Of a DNA stretch of 64,000 nt, positions 51,102-59,067 are shown in pieces. Origin of the DNA: an uncultured Collinsella sp. (GTDB lineage: Bacteria; Actinomycetota; Coriobacteriia; Coriobacteriales; Coriobacteriaceae); contig CABUTR010000010.1 of NCBI GenBank assembly GCA_902494555.1, positions 3,046 through 67,045 of the forward strand, in the 5' to 3' direction. The translations under genes and the position numbers were made by a program. Below the pieces are notes generated by a model. The model was not told where the DNA came from, ran no database searches, and saw nothing but the letters and a program-made list of their open reading frames with translations. Within the stretch, counting starts at the first letter, position 1; each line of letters starts with the position of its first letter.

Positions 51102-52247
51102 ATGGACCTTGCCGATATTCGCCAGACCATCGATGGCATCGACACCACGCTCCTCAACAGCTTTGTCGAGCGTATGGACATTGCCACCGAGGTCGCCAAA
51201 TCAAAGATCGAGATGGGCAAGGCTGTCTTTGACCCCGCCCGCGAGCGCTCCAAGCTCAACAACCTCGCCAGCCGCGCGCCCGAGCGCTACGAGGCACAGA
51301 CCATCGCCCTGTTCCGTCTCCTCATGAGCATGAGCAAGGCCGAGCAGCAGCGCTACATCAACGAACTCAAGGGCATCACTGTCTCGCAAAAGGCCCACGC
51401 CACGGCTGCAGCCTCCGACACGCCCTTCCCTCAAACTGCCACCGTCGCTTGCCAGGGCGTTGAGGGCGCTTACAGTCAAATCGCCGCGTGCAAGCTCTTC
51501 GACGTGCCCGATATCGCGTTCTTCGAGACCTTCGAGGGCGTCATGCGCGCCGTACGCGACGGCTTTTGCGAGTTTGGCGTGCTGCCCATCGAAAACTCAA
51601 CTGCCGGATCGGTCAACGCCGTCTACGACCTGCTCGCCCAGTTCGACTTCCACATCGTGCGCTCGCTTCGCCTCAAGATCGATCACAACTTACTCGTCAA
51701 GCCCGGCACCAAGCTCGCCGACGTGCGCGAGGTCTACAGCCACGGTCAGGCCATCGCGCAGTGCGCCAGCTTTATCGAGGCGCACGGCCTGCACGCCACC
51801 AAGTACCCCAACACGGCCATGTCGGCCGAGATGGTCGCCAGCTCCGAGCGCACCGATGTTGCCGCCATCGCATCGCGCAGCTGCGCGGCACTCTATGGCC
51901 TGGAGGTGCTCGAGCCCAACATCCAGGACTCGGACAACAACTACACGCGCTTTGTCGTCATCAGCCGCGAGTCGCGCGTCTACCCCGGCGCCAACCGTAC
52001 CTCGCTCATGATCACCACGGCCAACGAGCCGGGCGCCCTCTATCGCGTGCTCGAGCGCTTCTACGCACTCAACATCAACCTCATCAAGCTCGAGAGCCGC
52101 CCCATCCCCGGCCGCGACTTTGAGTTTATGTTCTACTTTGATCTGGACTGCCCCTTTGGCAGCAAGGCCCTCGACGACCTGCTCGATTCCATCGACGACG
52201 TGTGCGAGAGCTTCACCTACTTTGGCAGCTACACGGAGGTGCTCTAG
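51102..52247 (+). CDS. pheA: Bifunctional chorismate mutase / prephenate dehydratase
   Basis: This P-protein makes phenylpyruvate from chorismate. An AroQ-type mutase domain (residues 1-90, LADIRQTIDGIDTTLLNSFVERM) is followed by the dehydratase domain from VACQGVEGAYSQIAA through VLPIENSTAGSVNAVYDLL and TRFVVISRE. A C-terminal ACT domain with LESRPIPGRDFEFMFYFD suggests feedback control by phenylalanine. The ATG at 51102 follows AAAGGGG; an upstream GTG at 51087 contains the ribosome-binding site and is rejected. Confidence 0.96.
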   Translation: MDLADIRQTIDGIDTTLLNSFVERMDIATEVAKSKIEMGKAVFDPARERSKLNNLASRAPERYEAQTIALFRLLMSMSKAEQQRYINELKGITVSQKAHATAAASDTPFPQTATVACQGVEGAYSQIAACKLFDVPDIAFFETFEGVMRAVRDGFCEFGVLPIENSTAGSVNAVYDLLAQFDFHIVRSLRLKIDHNLLVKPGTKLADVREVYSHGQAIAQCASFIEAHGLHATKYPNTAMSAEMVASSERTDVAAIASRSCAALYGLEVLEPNIQDSDNNYTRFVVISRESRVYPGANRTSLMITTANEPGALYRVLERFYALNINLIKLESRPIPGRDFEFMFYFDLDCPFGSKALDDLLDSIDDVCESFTYFGSYTEVL

Positions 52248-53498
52248 ATGACCGATACCGCCGCAACCCGCCCCTACGGCGTACTGGGCCGCGTGCTGGG
52301 CCACAGCTACACCCCGACCATCTACAAAGAGCTGGCGGAGCTTGAGTACGTGCGTTTTGAGCGCGAGCCCGAGGACCTCGCGGCCTTTATGACGGGCGAC
52401 GAATGGGAGGGTACCAACGTGACCATCCCCTACAAGCGCGCCGTCATGGAGTACCTGGACGAGCTGAGTCCGCTCGCCGAGCGCATGGGCAACGTCAACA
52501 CCATCACACGCCTACCTGGCGGTCGCCTGCGCGGCGACAACACCGACTACTTTGGTTTTCAGTGCCTTGTCGAGGAGCTGGGGCTTGAGGTCGCCGGCAA
52601 GAAGGCTCTCGTGCTCGGAGCCACTGGCGGTGCAGGCACCACGGCAAGTATGGTGCTGGGAGATCTGGGCGCCATCGTTGTGCCCGTGGGTCGCACGAGC
52701 GAGGTCAACTACGGCAATATCGCGCAGCAGTCCGACGCCGCCCTGCTCGTCAACTGCACGCCTGCCGGCATGTTCCCCCACTGCCCCGACGCGCCTTGCA
52801 CGCTCGAAGGGCTCGATGCGCTCGAAGGCGTTATCGACATTGTCTACAACCCCGCCCGCACGGGTCTGATGCTCGAGGCCGAGCGTCGCGGCATCCCCTG
52901 CATCGGCGGCCTGCTCATGCTTGTTGCCCAGGCGGCACAAGCTGTCGAGCGCTACACCGGCCAGGTCACCCCGCGCGAGCGCATCCTGGATGTGACGGAG
53001 CGTCTGTCCCGCCGCGAGCAGAACATTGCACTGATCGGCATGCCGGGTTCGGGCAAGACCCGTGTAGGCGAGCAGATCGCCCTGCTCACGGGTCACGAGC
53101 ACATTGACCTCGATCGCGCCCTCGAGGAGCGCCTGGGGATGCCCTGTGCCGACTTTATCGTCGAGCGCGGCGAGGCGGCCTTCCGCGAGCAGGAGACGGC
53201 GGCCCTGGCCGACATCTCCAAGCGAAGTGGCCTGGTGCTCTCCACCGGCGGCGGCGTGGTCACGCGCGACGAGAACTACCCGCTGCTGCACCAGAACAGC
53301 CAAATCGTGATGCTCAACCGCAAGCTCGACGAACTCGCCCATAAGGGTCGCCCCATCACCGCCCGCGATGGCATCGACAAACTCGCCGAGCAGCGCATGC
53401 CGCGCTACCGTGCCTGGGCCGACTACGTCATCGACTCGCGCGACTGCGCCGCCAACACCGCCCGCGCCCTCCTCGACACCCTCCCACCCGCTCTCTAA
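52248..53498 (+). CDS. Fused shikimate dehydrogenase - shikimate kinase
   Basis: The N-terminal half (about 1-250) is AroE: GRVLGHSYTPTIYKEL, NVTIPYK with Lys63, RGDNTD with Asp100 and the NADP motif LGATGGAGTTAS. The C-terminal half (about 258-416) is AroK: Walker A GMPGSGKT (264-271), EHIDLDRALEERLGMP, RGEAAFREQE and LSTGGGVVTR. The two activities are separate and non-consecutive only in the sense that AroK acts on the AroE product, so fusion could channel shikimate. It begins the base after the pheA stop. Confidence 0.95.
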   Translation: MTDTAATRPYGVLGRVLGHSYTPTIYKELAELEYVRFEREPEDLAAFMTGDEWEGTNVTIPYKRAVMEYLDELSPLAERMGNVNTITRLPGGRLRGDNTDYFGFQCLVEELGLEVAGKKALVLGATGGAGTTASMVLGDLGAIVVPVGRTSEVNYGNIAQQSDAALLVNCTPAGMFPHCPDAPCTLEGLDALEGVIDIVYNPARTGLMLEAERRGIPCIGGLLMLVAQAAQAVERYTGQVTPRERILDVTERLSRREQNIALIGMPGSGKTRVGEQIALLTGHEHIDLDRALEERLGMPCADFIVERGEAAFREQETAALADISKRSGLVLSTGGGVVTRDENYPLLHQNSQIVMLNRKLDELAHKGRPITARDGIDKLAEQRMPRYRAWADYVIDSRDCAANTARALLDTLPPAL

Positions 53499-53501
53499 CA
53501 A

Positions 53502-53540
53502 AAACCACCACAAAGGGGACAGGCACCTTTGTGGTGGTTT
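53502..53540 (+). repeat. Perfect 15-bp inverted repeat after aroE-aroK
   Basis: The arms AAACCACCACAAAGG (53502-53516) and CCTTTGTGGTGGTTT (53526-53540) pair perfectly around GGACAGGCA. The core, roughly CAAAGGGGACAGGCACCTTTG, resembles repeats that I associate with Coriobacteriia genomes, but copies elsewhere could not be checked. It could end or stabilise transcripts; only TTT follows. Confidence 0.7.
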
Positions 53541-53562
53541 CTCGACTGCAAAGGAAGCAACC

Positions 53563-54000
53563 ATGAAAGCACTCGTCATCAACGGACCCAACCTCAACAT
53601 GCTCGGCATTCGCGAGCCGGGCATCTACGGCAGCGACAACTACGACCGCCTGGTCCAGATTTGCCAGGAGGCGGGTGCCGCACAGGGCTTTGACGAGGTC
53701 GAGGTCTTCCAGTCCAACCACGAGGGCAGCATCGTCGACAAGATCCAGGAGGCCTACGGCAAGGTCGACGGCATCGTCATCAACCCGGCCGCCTACACGC
53801 ACACCAGCGTGGCCATTCTGGACGCTCTCAAAGCCGTCGCCATCCCCGCCGTCGAGGTCCACATCAGCGCCGTCGAGACACGCGAGGACTTCCGCCAGGT
53901 AAGCTACGCCCGCCTAGCCTGCTTCGCCACCATCACCGGTGAGGGCCTGCAGGGCTACGCACATGCGCTAGAGCTGTTGAGGGAACGACTCGAAAAGTAG
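53563..54000 (+). CDS. aroQ: Type II 3-dehydroquinate dehydratase
   Basis: This enzyme dehydrates 3-dehydroquinate to 3-dehydroshikimate. The small class II fold is obvious: LVINGPNLNMLGIREPGIYG (with Tyr), FQSNHEGSIVDKI, GIVINPAAYTHTSVAILDAL, VEVHISAVETREDFRQVSY. At 145 residues it is typical. The ATG at 53563 has AAGGAAG upstream. It completes the shikimate pathway in this cluster. Confidence 0.96.
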   Translation: MKALVINGPNLNMLGIREPGIYGSDNYDRLVQICQEAGAAQGFDEVEVFQSNHEGSIVDKIQEAYGKVDGIVINPAAYTHTSVAILDALKAVAIPAVEVHISAVETREDFRQVSYARLACFATITGEGLQGYAHALELLRERLEK

Positions 54001-54034
54001 TCTCGCGCGCAAATCCATCAACCCCGATTCGCAC

Positions 54035-54093
54035 GCCAGTAATGCCAGTGCCGCCAGCAGCAACCTCGCTACTGGCGGCACTTTATTACTGGC
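54035..54093 (+). repeat. Long imperfect hairpin between aroQ and the DUF4869 gene
   Basis: The outer arms GCCAGTAA (54035-54042) and TTACTGGC (54086-54093) enclose inner arms AGTGCCGCCAG (54047-54057) and CTGGCGGCACT (54072-54082), which pair perfectly around a 14-base loop. It follows aroQ and could terminate its transcript. Its right arm abuts the TATAAT of the next gene. Confidence 0.7.
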
Positions 54094-54094
54094 A

Positions 54095-54100
54095 TATAAT
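54095..54100 (+). promoter_or_regulatory. -10 box of the DUF4869 module
   Basis: A perfect TATAAT lies 31 bases before the ATG. No good -35 is seen; the region where it should be is the right arm of the hairpin (54072-54093). Confidence 0.5.
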
Positions 54101-54131
54101 CGTTGCAGCCACACAACGTCTGGAGACTCGC

Positions 54132-54581
54132 ATGCTAAGCATCCATCTGGGAGATTACCCCGGTTCCATCTACGATACCGAGACCTACTTTAGGAACTCA
54201 TACTTGGACTCATGGTTCGAAGACCCTATGGCCGCACAGATCATTAAAAGCGTGGACGGATCAGAGCTCATCGGCCCCCACAACATCGTAAGCAAGCAGC
54301 TGGGCTCGATCACCCCACTCGAACTGTCCGGCGGCGTTAAGACGCTGCTGCTGGTGCGCAATCTACCAAACATGGTGTTCAATGCATCCACTTGCGGAGA
54401 TAACTGCGCCCGCTGGCTGCTCAAAATTGGCAAAGAGCAGGATGTGCTGGTGACCCTTTACCACATCATGAAATTTCCCTGGAAGCGTTTTGAGATTCGC
54501 ATCAATAACGACGGCCGCATCGTCAGGAACATGCAGGAGTTCGTCGGTGCCACCAATGATTTTCTGGATGTTGATGAGTAA
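54132..54581 (+). CDS. DUF4869-like protein, first gene of a two-gene module
   Basis: The function is unknown. The 149-residue protein opens MLSIHLGDYPGSIYDTETYF and contains SWFEDPMAAQIIKSVDGSEL, LGPHNIV-like IGPHNIVSKQLGS and LSGGVKTLLLV. I recognise this pattern as the DUF4869 family from memory. No membrane segment, signal peptide or catalytic motif is seen. The ATG at 54132 has GGAGA six bases upstream. The stop overlaps the next start by one base (TAATG), so the two proteins are probably made together. Sequence is richer in A+T than the aro genes. Confidence 0.8.
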   Translation: MLSIHLGDYPGSIYDTETYFRNSYLDSWFEDPMAAQIIKSVDGSELIGPHNIVSKQLGSITPLELSGGVKTLLLVRNLPNMVFNASTCGDNCARWLLKIGKEQDVLVTLYHIMKFPWKRFEIRINNDGRIVRNMQEFVGATNDFLDVDE

Positions 54582-55582
54582 TGAAAGGATCACACACCGT
54601 TGTCGTGGAGCGCGCAAAAGTCAAATACACGCTCACCTTTAAACGCAATATTTCCTTCATCCGCGGCAACAGCGGCACGGGCAAAACGACGCTCATCTCG
54701 ATGATTCGCGACTACAACGACCGAGGACCGGAAAGCGGCGTTGCACTCAGCTGCGACGTGCCTTGCGAAACGCTTTCCGGCAGACGCTGGGAGCGCGAGC
54801 TTTCGATCATCGAAGATTCAATCGTCTTTCTAGATGAGGGCAACGAGTTTATCTACTCAAAGGACTTCGCCAAAACCGTAAACGGCTCGTCCAACTATTT
54901 TGTTCTGATATCTCGTCGCGATGCCAACGAGCTCCCCTACAGCGTTGATGAGATCCTGAAGTTAGTCAACACGACGAGTAAAACAATCAATGGCCGCAAG
55001 AGCGACAGGCGCTTCTACTCGGTGACCAAGCCGCTATATGACCACACGGCAAGCATGCTGTATCAGGATCTAAATGTTGGATTCGAGGTACCCGACGCCG
55101 TAGTTGTCGAGGATAGCAAATCTGGCTATCAATTCTACGACGCTCTTTGCAACCGGCTCGGAATCCCCTGCTATACCGCCACCGGCGTAGCAAATCTAAA
55201 GCGGACAATTCACGAATGCCCCGAGCAAAACGTTCTTGCCATTGGAGACGGCGCAGCGTTTGGTCCCTACATCGAAAAGGTGCTCGGACAGCGCGTTTAC
55301 AAGAACGTTCGCTTGTTCCTCCCGGAATCATTCGAGTGGACACTTCTGCAATCTGGCCTCATTCCCAGTAACGACATTCCAAAAATCCTCAAGGATCCTT
55401 CGAGCTATATCGAAAGCCGCGACTACCTAAGCTGGGAACGATTCTTCACCGACGTATTGATCAAGTACTCGGCAGACACTCGCTACGCCTACAGAAAGGC
55501 AAAGCTCAATGAGCAGTACCTGAGGCCGCAGGCGATGAATGCAGTTGCAAACGTCTTGCCCGAGTGCCTGAAGGCAGACTAG
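54581..55582 (+). CDS. P-loop ATPase with a possible TOPRIM-like C-terminal half
   Basis: The function is unknown. The N-terminal part has Walker A GNSGTGKTT (residues 29-37) and Walker B IVFLDEG (81-87), then ISRRDANELPYS (110-121) as a sensor-like segment. From about 170, AVVVEDSKSGYQFYDAL and VLAIGDGAAFGPYIEKV are spaced like the acidic motifs of a TOPRIM nuclease, but neither signature is exact. A 333-residue, OLD-like minimal ATPase is one reading; a simple regulatory ATPase is another. It is coupled to the DUF4869 gene and ends at a strong terminator. Confidence 0.75.
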   Translation: MKGSHTVVVERAKVKYTLTFKRNISFIRGNSGTGKTTLISMIRDYNDRGPESGVALSCDVPCETLSGRRWERELSIIEDSIVFLDEGNEFIYSKDFAKTVNGSSNYFVLISRRDANELPYSVDEILKLVNTTSKTINGRKSDRRFYSVTKPLYDHTASMLYQDLNVGFEVPDAVVVEDSKSGYQFYDALCNRLGIPCYTATGVANLKRTIHECPEQNVLAIGDGAAFGPYIEKVLGQRVYKNVRLFLPESFEWTLLQSGLIPSNDIPKILKDPSSYIESRDYLSWERFFTDVLIKYSADTRYAYRKAKLNEQYLRPQAMNAVANVLPECLKAD

Positions 55583-55598
55583 ACAGACTAGATATAGT

Positions 55599-55629
55599 GG
55601 GGAGGGCCAAGTTGGTCCTCCCCGTTTTT
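55599..55629 (+). terminator. Strong terminator after the two-gene module
   Basis: The stem GGGGAGGGCCA/TGGTCCTCCCC (55599-55609 and 55613-55623, one G-U pair) with a 3-base loop is followed by GTTTTTG. It ends the plus-strand module against the minus-strand acyltransferase remnant. Confidence 0.9.
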
Positions 55630-55630
55630 G

Positions 55631-56135
55631 TTACGCCTTCTTGATCACGTACACCAACCCTATGTCGCACCTGCGGCGCACAATCGACGCAAAGAGCCAC
55701 GATGCTGGCAGCGTCATAAGCAGAGGCATGGTCTGCCAAGGAATAAACCAATCGACCGCGTGGATTGCAAAGATGGCAAGACTGGCCTGTCCGCAGAGCA
55801 CGAGCGCTCGCTCAAAGGACCCCAAAACCGGCACGTCTTTCAACTTCTCCAACGCCATCGAAACCCAGCACACGCAGTAGCTACCGGCAAGAGCGGCAAC
55901 TGTCGCAACCAAAAACCCATCCACGCGGCGGCTCGAAAGCTCACCCCACTCAGCGCGGCAAGGACAAGCCAAGCAACACCGGCTCCAATAAACAGCAGAG
56001 GCTCGCTCACGCTCGGCTCCAGCCCCCTTAGGCGCGCCGTATAACCAATCCACATCAGCAGCACAACAGCAGCTCACGCCACGGCTTCGGTCTAAACGTA
56101 TACCCGGCAAGAATAAAGAACACCGGCATGTGAAA
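55631..56135 (-). pseudogene. Remnant of an acyltransferase family 3 membrane protein
   Basis: Reading the minus strand, FHMPVFFILAGYTF (56135-56090 region), a hallmark of family 3 acyltransferases, is followed within 15 codons by a stop. The similarity resumes in a second frame (GVAWLVLAALSGVSF, about 55980-56060) and again in a third frame (SYCVCWVSMALEKLKDVPVL to the C terminus at 55631). At least two frameshifts and a large loss of N-terminal and central helices make it non-functional. Its 5' end begins at the tRNA-Arg terminator. Confidence 0.75.
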
Positions 56136-56163
56136 AAGCCCAGACCACCAAGCGGTCTGGGCT
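56133..56163 (-). terminator. Terminator of tRNA-Arg(TCT)
   Basis: On the minus strand the perfect stem AGCCCAGACC/GGTCTGGGCT (56154-56163 and 56137-56146) is followed by TTTTTC. Confidence 0.85.
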
Positions 56164-56173
56164 TAATAAACGA

Positions 56174-56250
56174 TGGTGCTCCATGGCGGATTCGAACCGT
56201 CGACCTTGGGATTAGAAGTCCCCTGCTCTATCCAACTGAGCTAATGGAGC
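56174..56250 (-). tRNA. tRNA-Arg (anticodon TCT)
   Basis: The 77-base cloverleaf has encoded CCA. The acceptor GCTCCAT pairs with ATGGAGC, the D arm is GCTCAGTTGGATAGAGC, the anticodon loop is CTTCTAA and the T arm contains GGTTCGAATCC. It decodes AGA/AGG. It borders the accessory island. Confidence 0.97.
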
Positions 56251-56296
56251 AAATAACCGCACGCCCAAGCAAGCACAAGCCTGTCAGGCGCAAGTA

Positions 56297-56302
56297 ATTA
56301 TA
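56297..56302 (-). promoter_or_regulatory. -10 box of tRNA-Arg(TCT)
   Basis: TATAAT on the minus strand, directly after the stop of the ABC ATPase gene and about 46 bases before the mature tRNA. No good -35 is visible. Confidence 0.45.
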
Positions 56303-56304
56303 AC

Positions 56305-57072
56305 CTAGTTGAACTGCTCGCGGTACGCCTTGCAGACCTCATCGACCGGGCCGTCCATGCGAAGGTCACCCTTCTCAATCCAAACGGCACGCTGGCAGAT
56401 GCGCTCAACCTGCTCCATAGAGTGCGAAACGAACAGAACCGTCACGTCGCCGCTCTGGATAAAGTGCTGGATGCGGGCCTCACACTTTTGCTGGAAGAAC
56501 ACATCACCGACGGACAGCGTCTCGTCAACGATCAGAATATCGGGCTCGGTAATCGTCGCGATTGCAAAGGCGATACGCGCCACCATGCCCGAAGAGAAGT
56601 TCTTAAGCGGCATATCGACAAAGTTCTGCAGCTCAGCGAACTCGATAATGCCGTCAAAGTTGGCGTCGATGAACTCCTTGGTATAGCCGAGCAGGGCGCC
56701 GTTCAGATAGATGTTCTCGCGGGCGGTCAGCTCGGGGTCAAAGCCGGCGCCAAGCTCAATCAGCGGCGCGATGTTACCGTGCACCTTAACGCTGCCCTCG
56801 CTAGGCTCAAGAACGCCAGCGATAATCTTGAGCATCGTAGACTTGCCGGAGCCATTGGTGCCGACCAGACCCACAACCTCGCCGCGATGAATATCAAACG
56901 AGATGTGCTTAAGCGCCCTAAACTCCTCAAAGAACAGCTCGTGCTTGGCAAGCTTAATGAAGTACTCCTTGAGGTTGGTCAGCGACTCGGACGCCATGTT
57001 AAAGATCATGGTGACGTCGTCGACCTCGACAGCCAGAGGCTGCTCGCTGTAATCAACAACAGATTCAGTCAT
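56305..57072 (-). CDS. ABC transporter ATPase, polysaccharide/teichoic acid export type
   Basis: This is the nucleotide-binding partner of the adjacent permease, of the Wzt/TagH class that exports lipid-linked glycopolymers. Walker A GLVGTNGSGKSTMLK, signature LKNFSSGMVARIAFAI, Walker B PDILIVDETLSVGD and the switch His in LFVSHSMEQV are intact. The SSGM signature is typical for this class. There is no C-terminal carbohydrate-binding domain, so export is probably not coupled to chain-end recognition. The ATG at 57072 has GGAG upstream. Confidence 0.93.
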   Translation of the reverse strand: MTESVVDYSEQPLAVEVDDVTMIFNMASESLTNLKEYFIKLAKHELFFEEFRALKHISFDIHRGEVVGLVGTNGSGKSTMLKIIAGVLEPSEGSVKVHGNIAPLIELGAGFDPELTARENIYLNGALLGYTKEFIDANFDGIIEFAELQNFVDMPLKNFSSGMVARIAFAIATITEPDILIVDETLSVGDVFFQQKCEARIQHFIQSGDVTVLFVSHSMEQVERICQRAVWIEKGDLRMDGPVDEVCKAYREQFN

Positions 57073-57083
57073 CACAGCACTCC

Positions 57084-57929
57084 TTAGATGTAGAGGATAA
57101 ATTTGCGCTCGGACTTATGGAACACGGTATAGCCAATAATAAGCGCAAGAACCGCCCAAGCGACGCACATACCAAACGTCATAAGCGAGGGCGTAGTCTG
57201 GAACAGGAAGATATCGCGCATAAACTGCAGGTAGTTGAACATGGGGTTCGCATACATCAAGATACGCACGAGATGCGGCATTTGCGCAATATAGTCAGTC
57301 GTCCAGAAGATGGGCGTAATGTAAGTCCACGCCGTAATGACGACGCTCCACAGATGCATAACGTCGCGGAAGAAGACCGTAAGGGCAGAGAGCATCATGC
57401 CCAGGCCCATGCAGAAGCACATAAGCAGCAGCAGGCAAACCGGCAACAGAATCAGGTGCCAAGAAGGCATAACGCGGAACCACAGCATGACGATGGCGAC
57501 GGCGACCAGCGAGAAGGCAAAGTTGACCAGCGAGAAGAGCACCTTCTGCACCGGGAAAACCCAGCGGTGCACCTTAACCTTCTTGAGCAGCGGGGCAGCG
57601 CCCACGATCGACGTCAGGGCCTGGTTAGTAGACTCAGACATGACGGCAAAGGTAATGTTACCCACGATCAAGTACAGCGGGTACATCTCGGGCGTCATTG
57701 AGCCATTGCGGCCCTGGCCAAAAATCGTCGAGAACACGATGGCCATGACGATCATCATCAGCAGCGGGTTGAGCACCGACCATGCGACGCCCAGAACGCT
57801 ACGGCGATACTTGATCTTAAAATCCTTGGTAACCAGCTGACGAAGGATAAACGCGTCCTTCTCAAATTCATTCTTAGCAAACGTCGCAGGCAGACTGCGA
57901 GTTTCTTGTTGCTTTGTCTGATCCGACAC
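57084..57929 (-). CDS. ABC-2 type permease, polysaccharide/teichoic acid export
   Basis: This is the membrane channel of the exporter (Wzm/TagG class). Six hydrophobic segments follow FILRQLVTKDFKIKYRRSVLG, the amphipathic interface helix typical of this class, and SVLNPLLMMIVMAIVFSTIF. The GTG at 57929 with AAGGAG upstream is preferred to a longer frame to 57992. The gene is 11 bases from its ATPase. Confidence 0.93.
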   Translation of the reverse strand: MSDQTKQQETRSLPATFAKNEFEKDAFILRQLVTKDFKIKYRRSVLGVAWSVLNPLLMMIVMAIVFSTIFGQGRNGSMTPEMYPLYLIVGNITFAVMSESTNQALTSIVGAAPLLKKVKVHRWVFPVQKVLFSLVNFAFSLVAVAIVMLWFRVMPSWHLILLPVCLLLLMCFCMGLGMMLSALTVFFRDVMHLWSVVITAWTYITPIFWTTDYIAQMPHLVRILMYANPMFNYLQFMRDIFLFQTTPSLMTFGMCVAWAVLALIIGYTVFHKSERKFILYI

Positions 57930-57968
57930 GGATGCAACTCCTTTACTCGTAATCGTTGACAAACGAAC

Positions 57969-57974
57969 AGTATA
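57969..57974 (-). promoter_or_regulatory. -10 box of the ABC exporter genes
   Basis: TATACT on the minus strand, about 40 bases before the permease GTG. The -35 is not clear. It is back-to-back with the glycosyltransferase promoter. Confidence 0.45.
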
Positions 57975-58030
57975 GACCCGACGGCCATGCAAACGATTCG
58001 CGCAACAAAACTGGAGAACTAACCCACATC

Positions 58031-58059
58031 TTAGGATGCCAGGCCCAAACGGCTATACT
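58031..58059 (+). promoter_or_regulatory. Promoter of the glycosyltransferase operon
   Basis: TTAGGA (58031-58036) and TATACT (58054-58059) are 17 bases apart, about 30 bases before the first start codon. Confidence 0.65.
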
Positions 58060-58089
58060 TTCTAGGATTGAATGTATAAGGAGCATTAA

Positions 58090-59061
58090 GTGAATTCTGA
58101 ATCCATCGCCGTCATCATCCCTTGCTACAACGAAGCGCTCACGATCGGCAAAGTCATCGACGACTTTCACCGCGAGCTTCCGCAGGCGACGGTCTATGTC
58201 TATGACAACAACTCGTCAGACGATACCTCACGCATTGCCACCGAGCACGGCGCCACAGTCCGCTTTGAGCCCCGTCAGGGAAAGGGCAACGTGTGCCGCC
58301 AGATGTTTCGCGATATCGACGCCGATTGCTACCTGATGGTCGACGGAGACGACACCTACCCCGCCGAGGCGGCCAAGGCCCTCTGCGAGCCCATCCTTAA
58401 CGGCACGGCCGACATGACCGTAGGCGATCGCCTTTCCAACGGCACCTACGCCGAGGAGAACAAGCGTGCCTTCCACGGCTTTGGCAATAATCTGGTCCGC
58501 GCCATGATCAAGTGGATCTATGGCTACAGCTTCGATGACGTCATGACAGGCTACCGCGCCATGAGCCGCCCGTTCGTCAAAACCTTCCCTGTGCTTTCCG
58601 AGGGCTTCCAGATCGAAACCGAGCTCTCGATCCACGCCGTCGACCACCGCTGGCGCATCAAAGACGTGCCCATCGAGTACCGCGACCGTCCGGAAGGCTC
58701 CGAGTCCAAGCTCAATACCGTGAGCGACGGCATTAAAGTCGTTGCGATGATCGGCACGCTGTTCAAGGACTACCGCCCGCTGAAGTTCTTCAGCCTCGTC
58801 GCGCTTCTATTCGCGATTATCGGCCTGGTTTTGGGCATTCCTATCTTTGTTGAGTACTTTCAGACCGGCCTGGTCCCGCGTTTCCCCACTGCCATGCTTG
58901 CTGCATCGTTTATGTTCCTCTGTGGTCTGAGCCTTGCAACCGGATTCATCCTGGATTCTGTGGCAAAGGTCGAAAAAAAGCAGTGGGAGGTCAACGTGTA
59001 CAGCAAATACGCCTACGATGACCAGCCCGGCCACCCCACTTCCAAGCCAAGCGAGAGGTAA
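58090..59061 (+). CDS. Family 2 glycosyltransferase with C-terminal membrane helices
   Basis: It transfers a sugar, probably to a lipid carrier. The GT-A domain has VIIPCYNEALTIGKVIDDF and YVYDNNSSDDTSRIA, and the metal-binding MVDGDDTYPAE. GYRAMSRPFVKTFPVL and EIETELSIHAVDHRW-like residues resemble DPM1-type polyprenyl-phosphate glycosyltransferases. Two hydrophobic segments at about 235-258 and 270-295 anchor it. The start is GTG with AAGGAG upstream. The sugar cannot be named. Confidence 0.9.
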   Translation: MNSESIAVIIPCYNEALTIGKVIDDFHRELPQATVYVYDNNSSDDTSRIATEHGATVRFEPRQGKGNVCRQMFRDIDADCYLMVDGDDTYPAEAAKALCEPILNGTADMTVGDRLSNGTYAEENKRAFHGFGNNLVRAMIKWIYGYSFDDVMTGYRAMSRPFVKTFPVLSEGFQIETELSIHAVDHRWRIKDVPIEYRDRPEGSESKLNTVSDGIKVVAMIGTLFKDYRPLKFFSLVALLFAIIGLVLGIPIFVEYFQTGLVPRFPTAMLAASFMFLCGLSLATGFILDSVAKVEKKQWEVNVYSKYAYDDQPGHPTSKPSER

Positions 59062-59067
59062 ACCACT

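Noticed and set aside
56174..56250. An attachment site with a direct repeat of the tRNA 3' end
   Set aside because: No second copy of the tRNA 3' end was seen between 53998 and 56173, so an att duplication cannot be supported.
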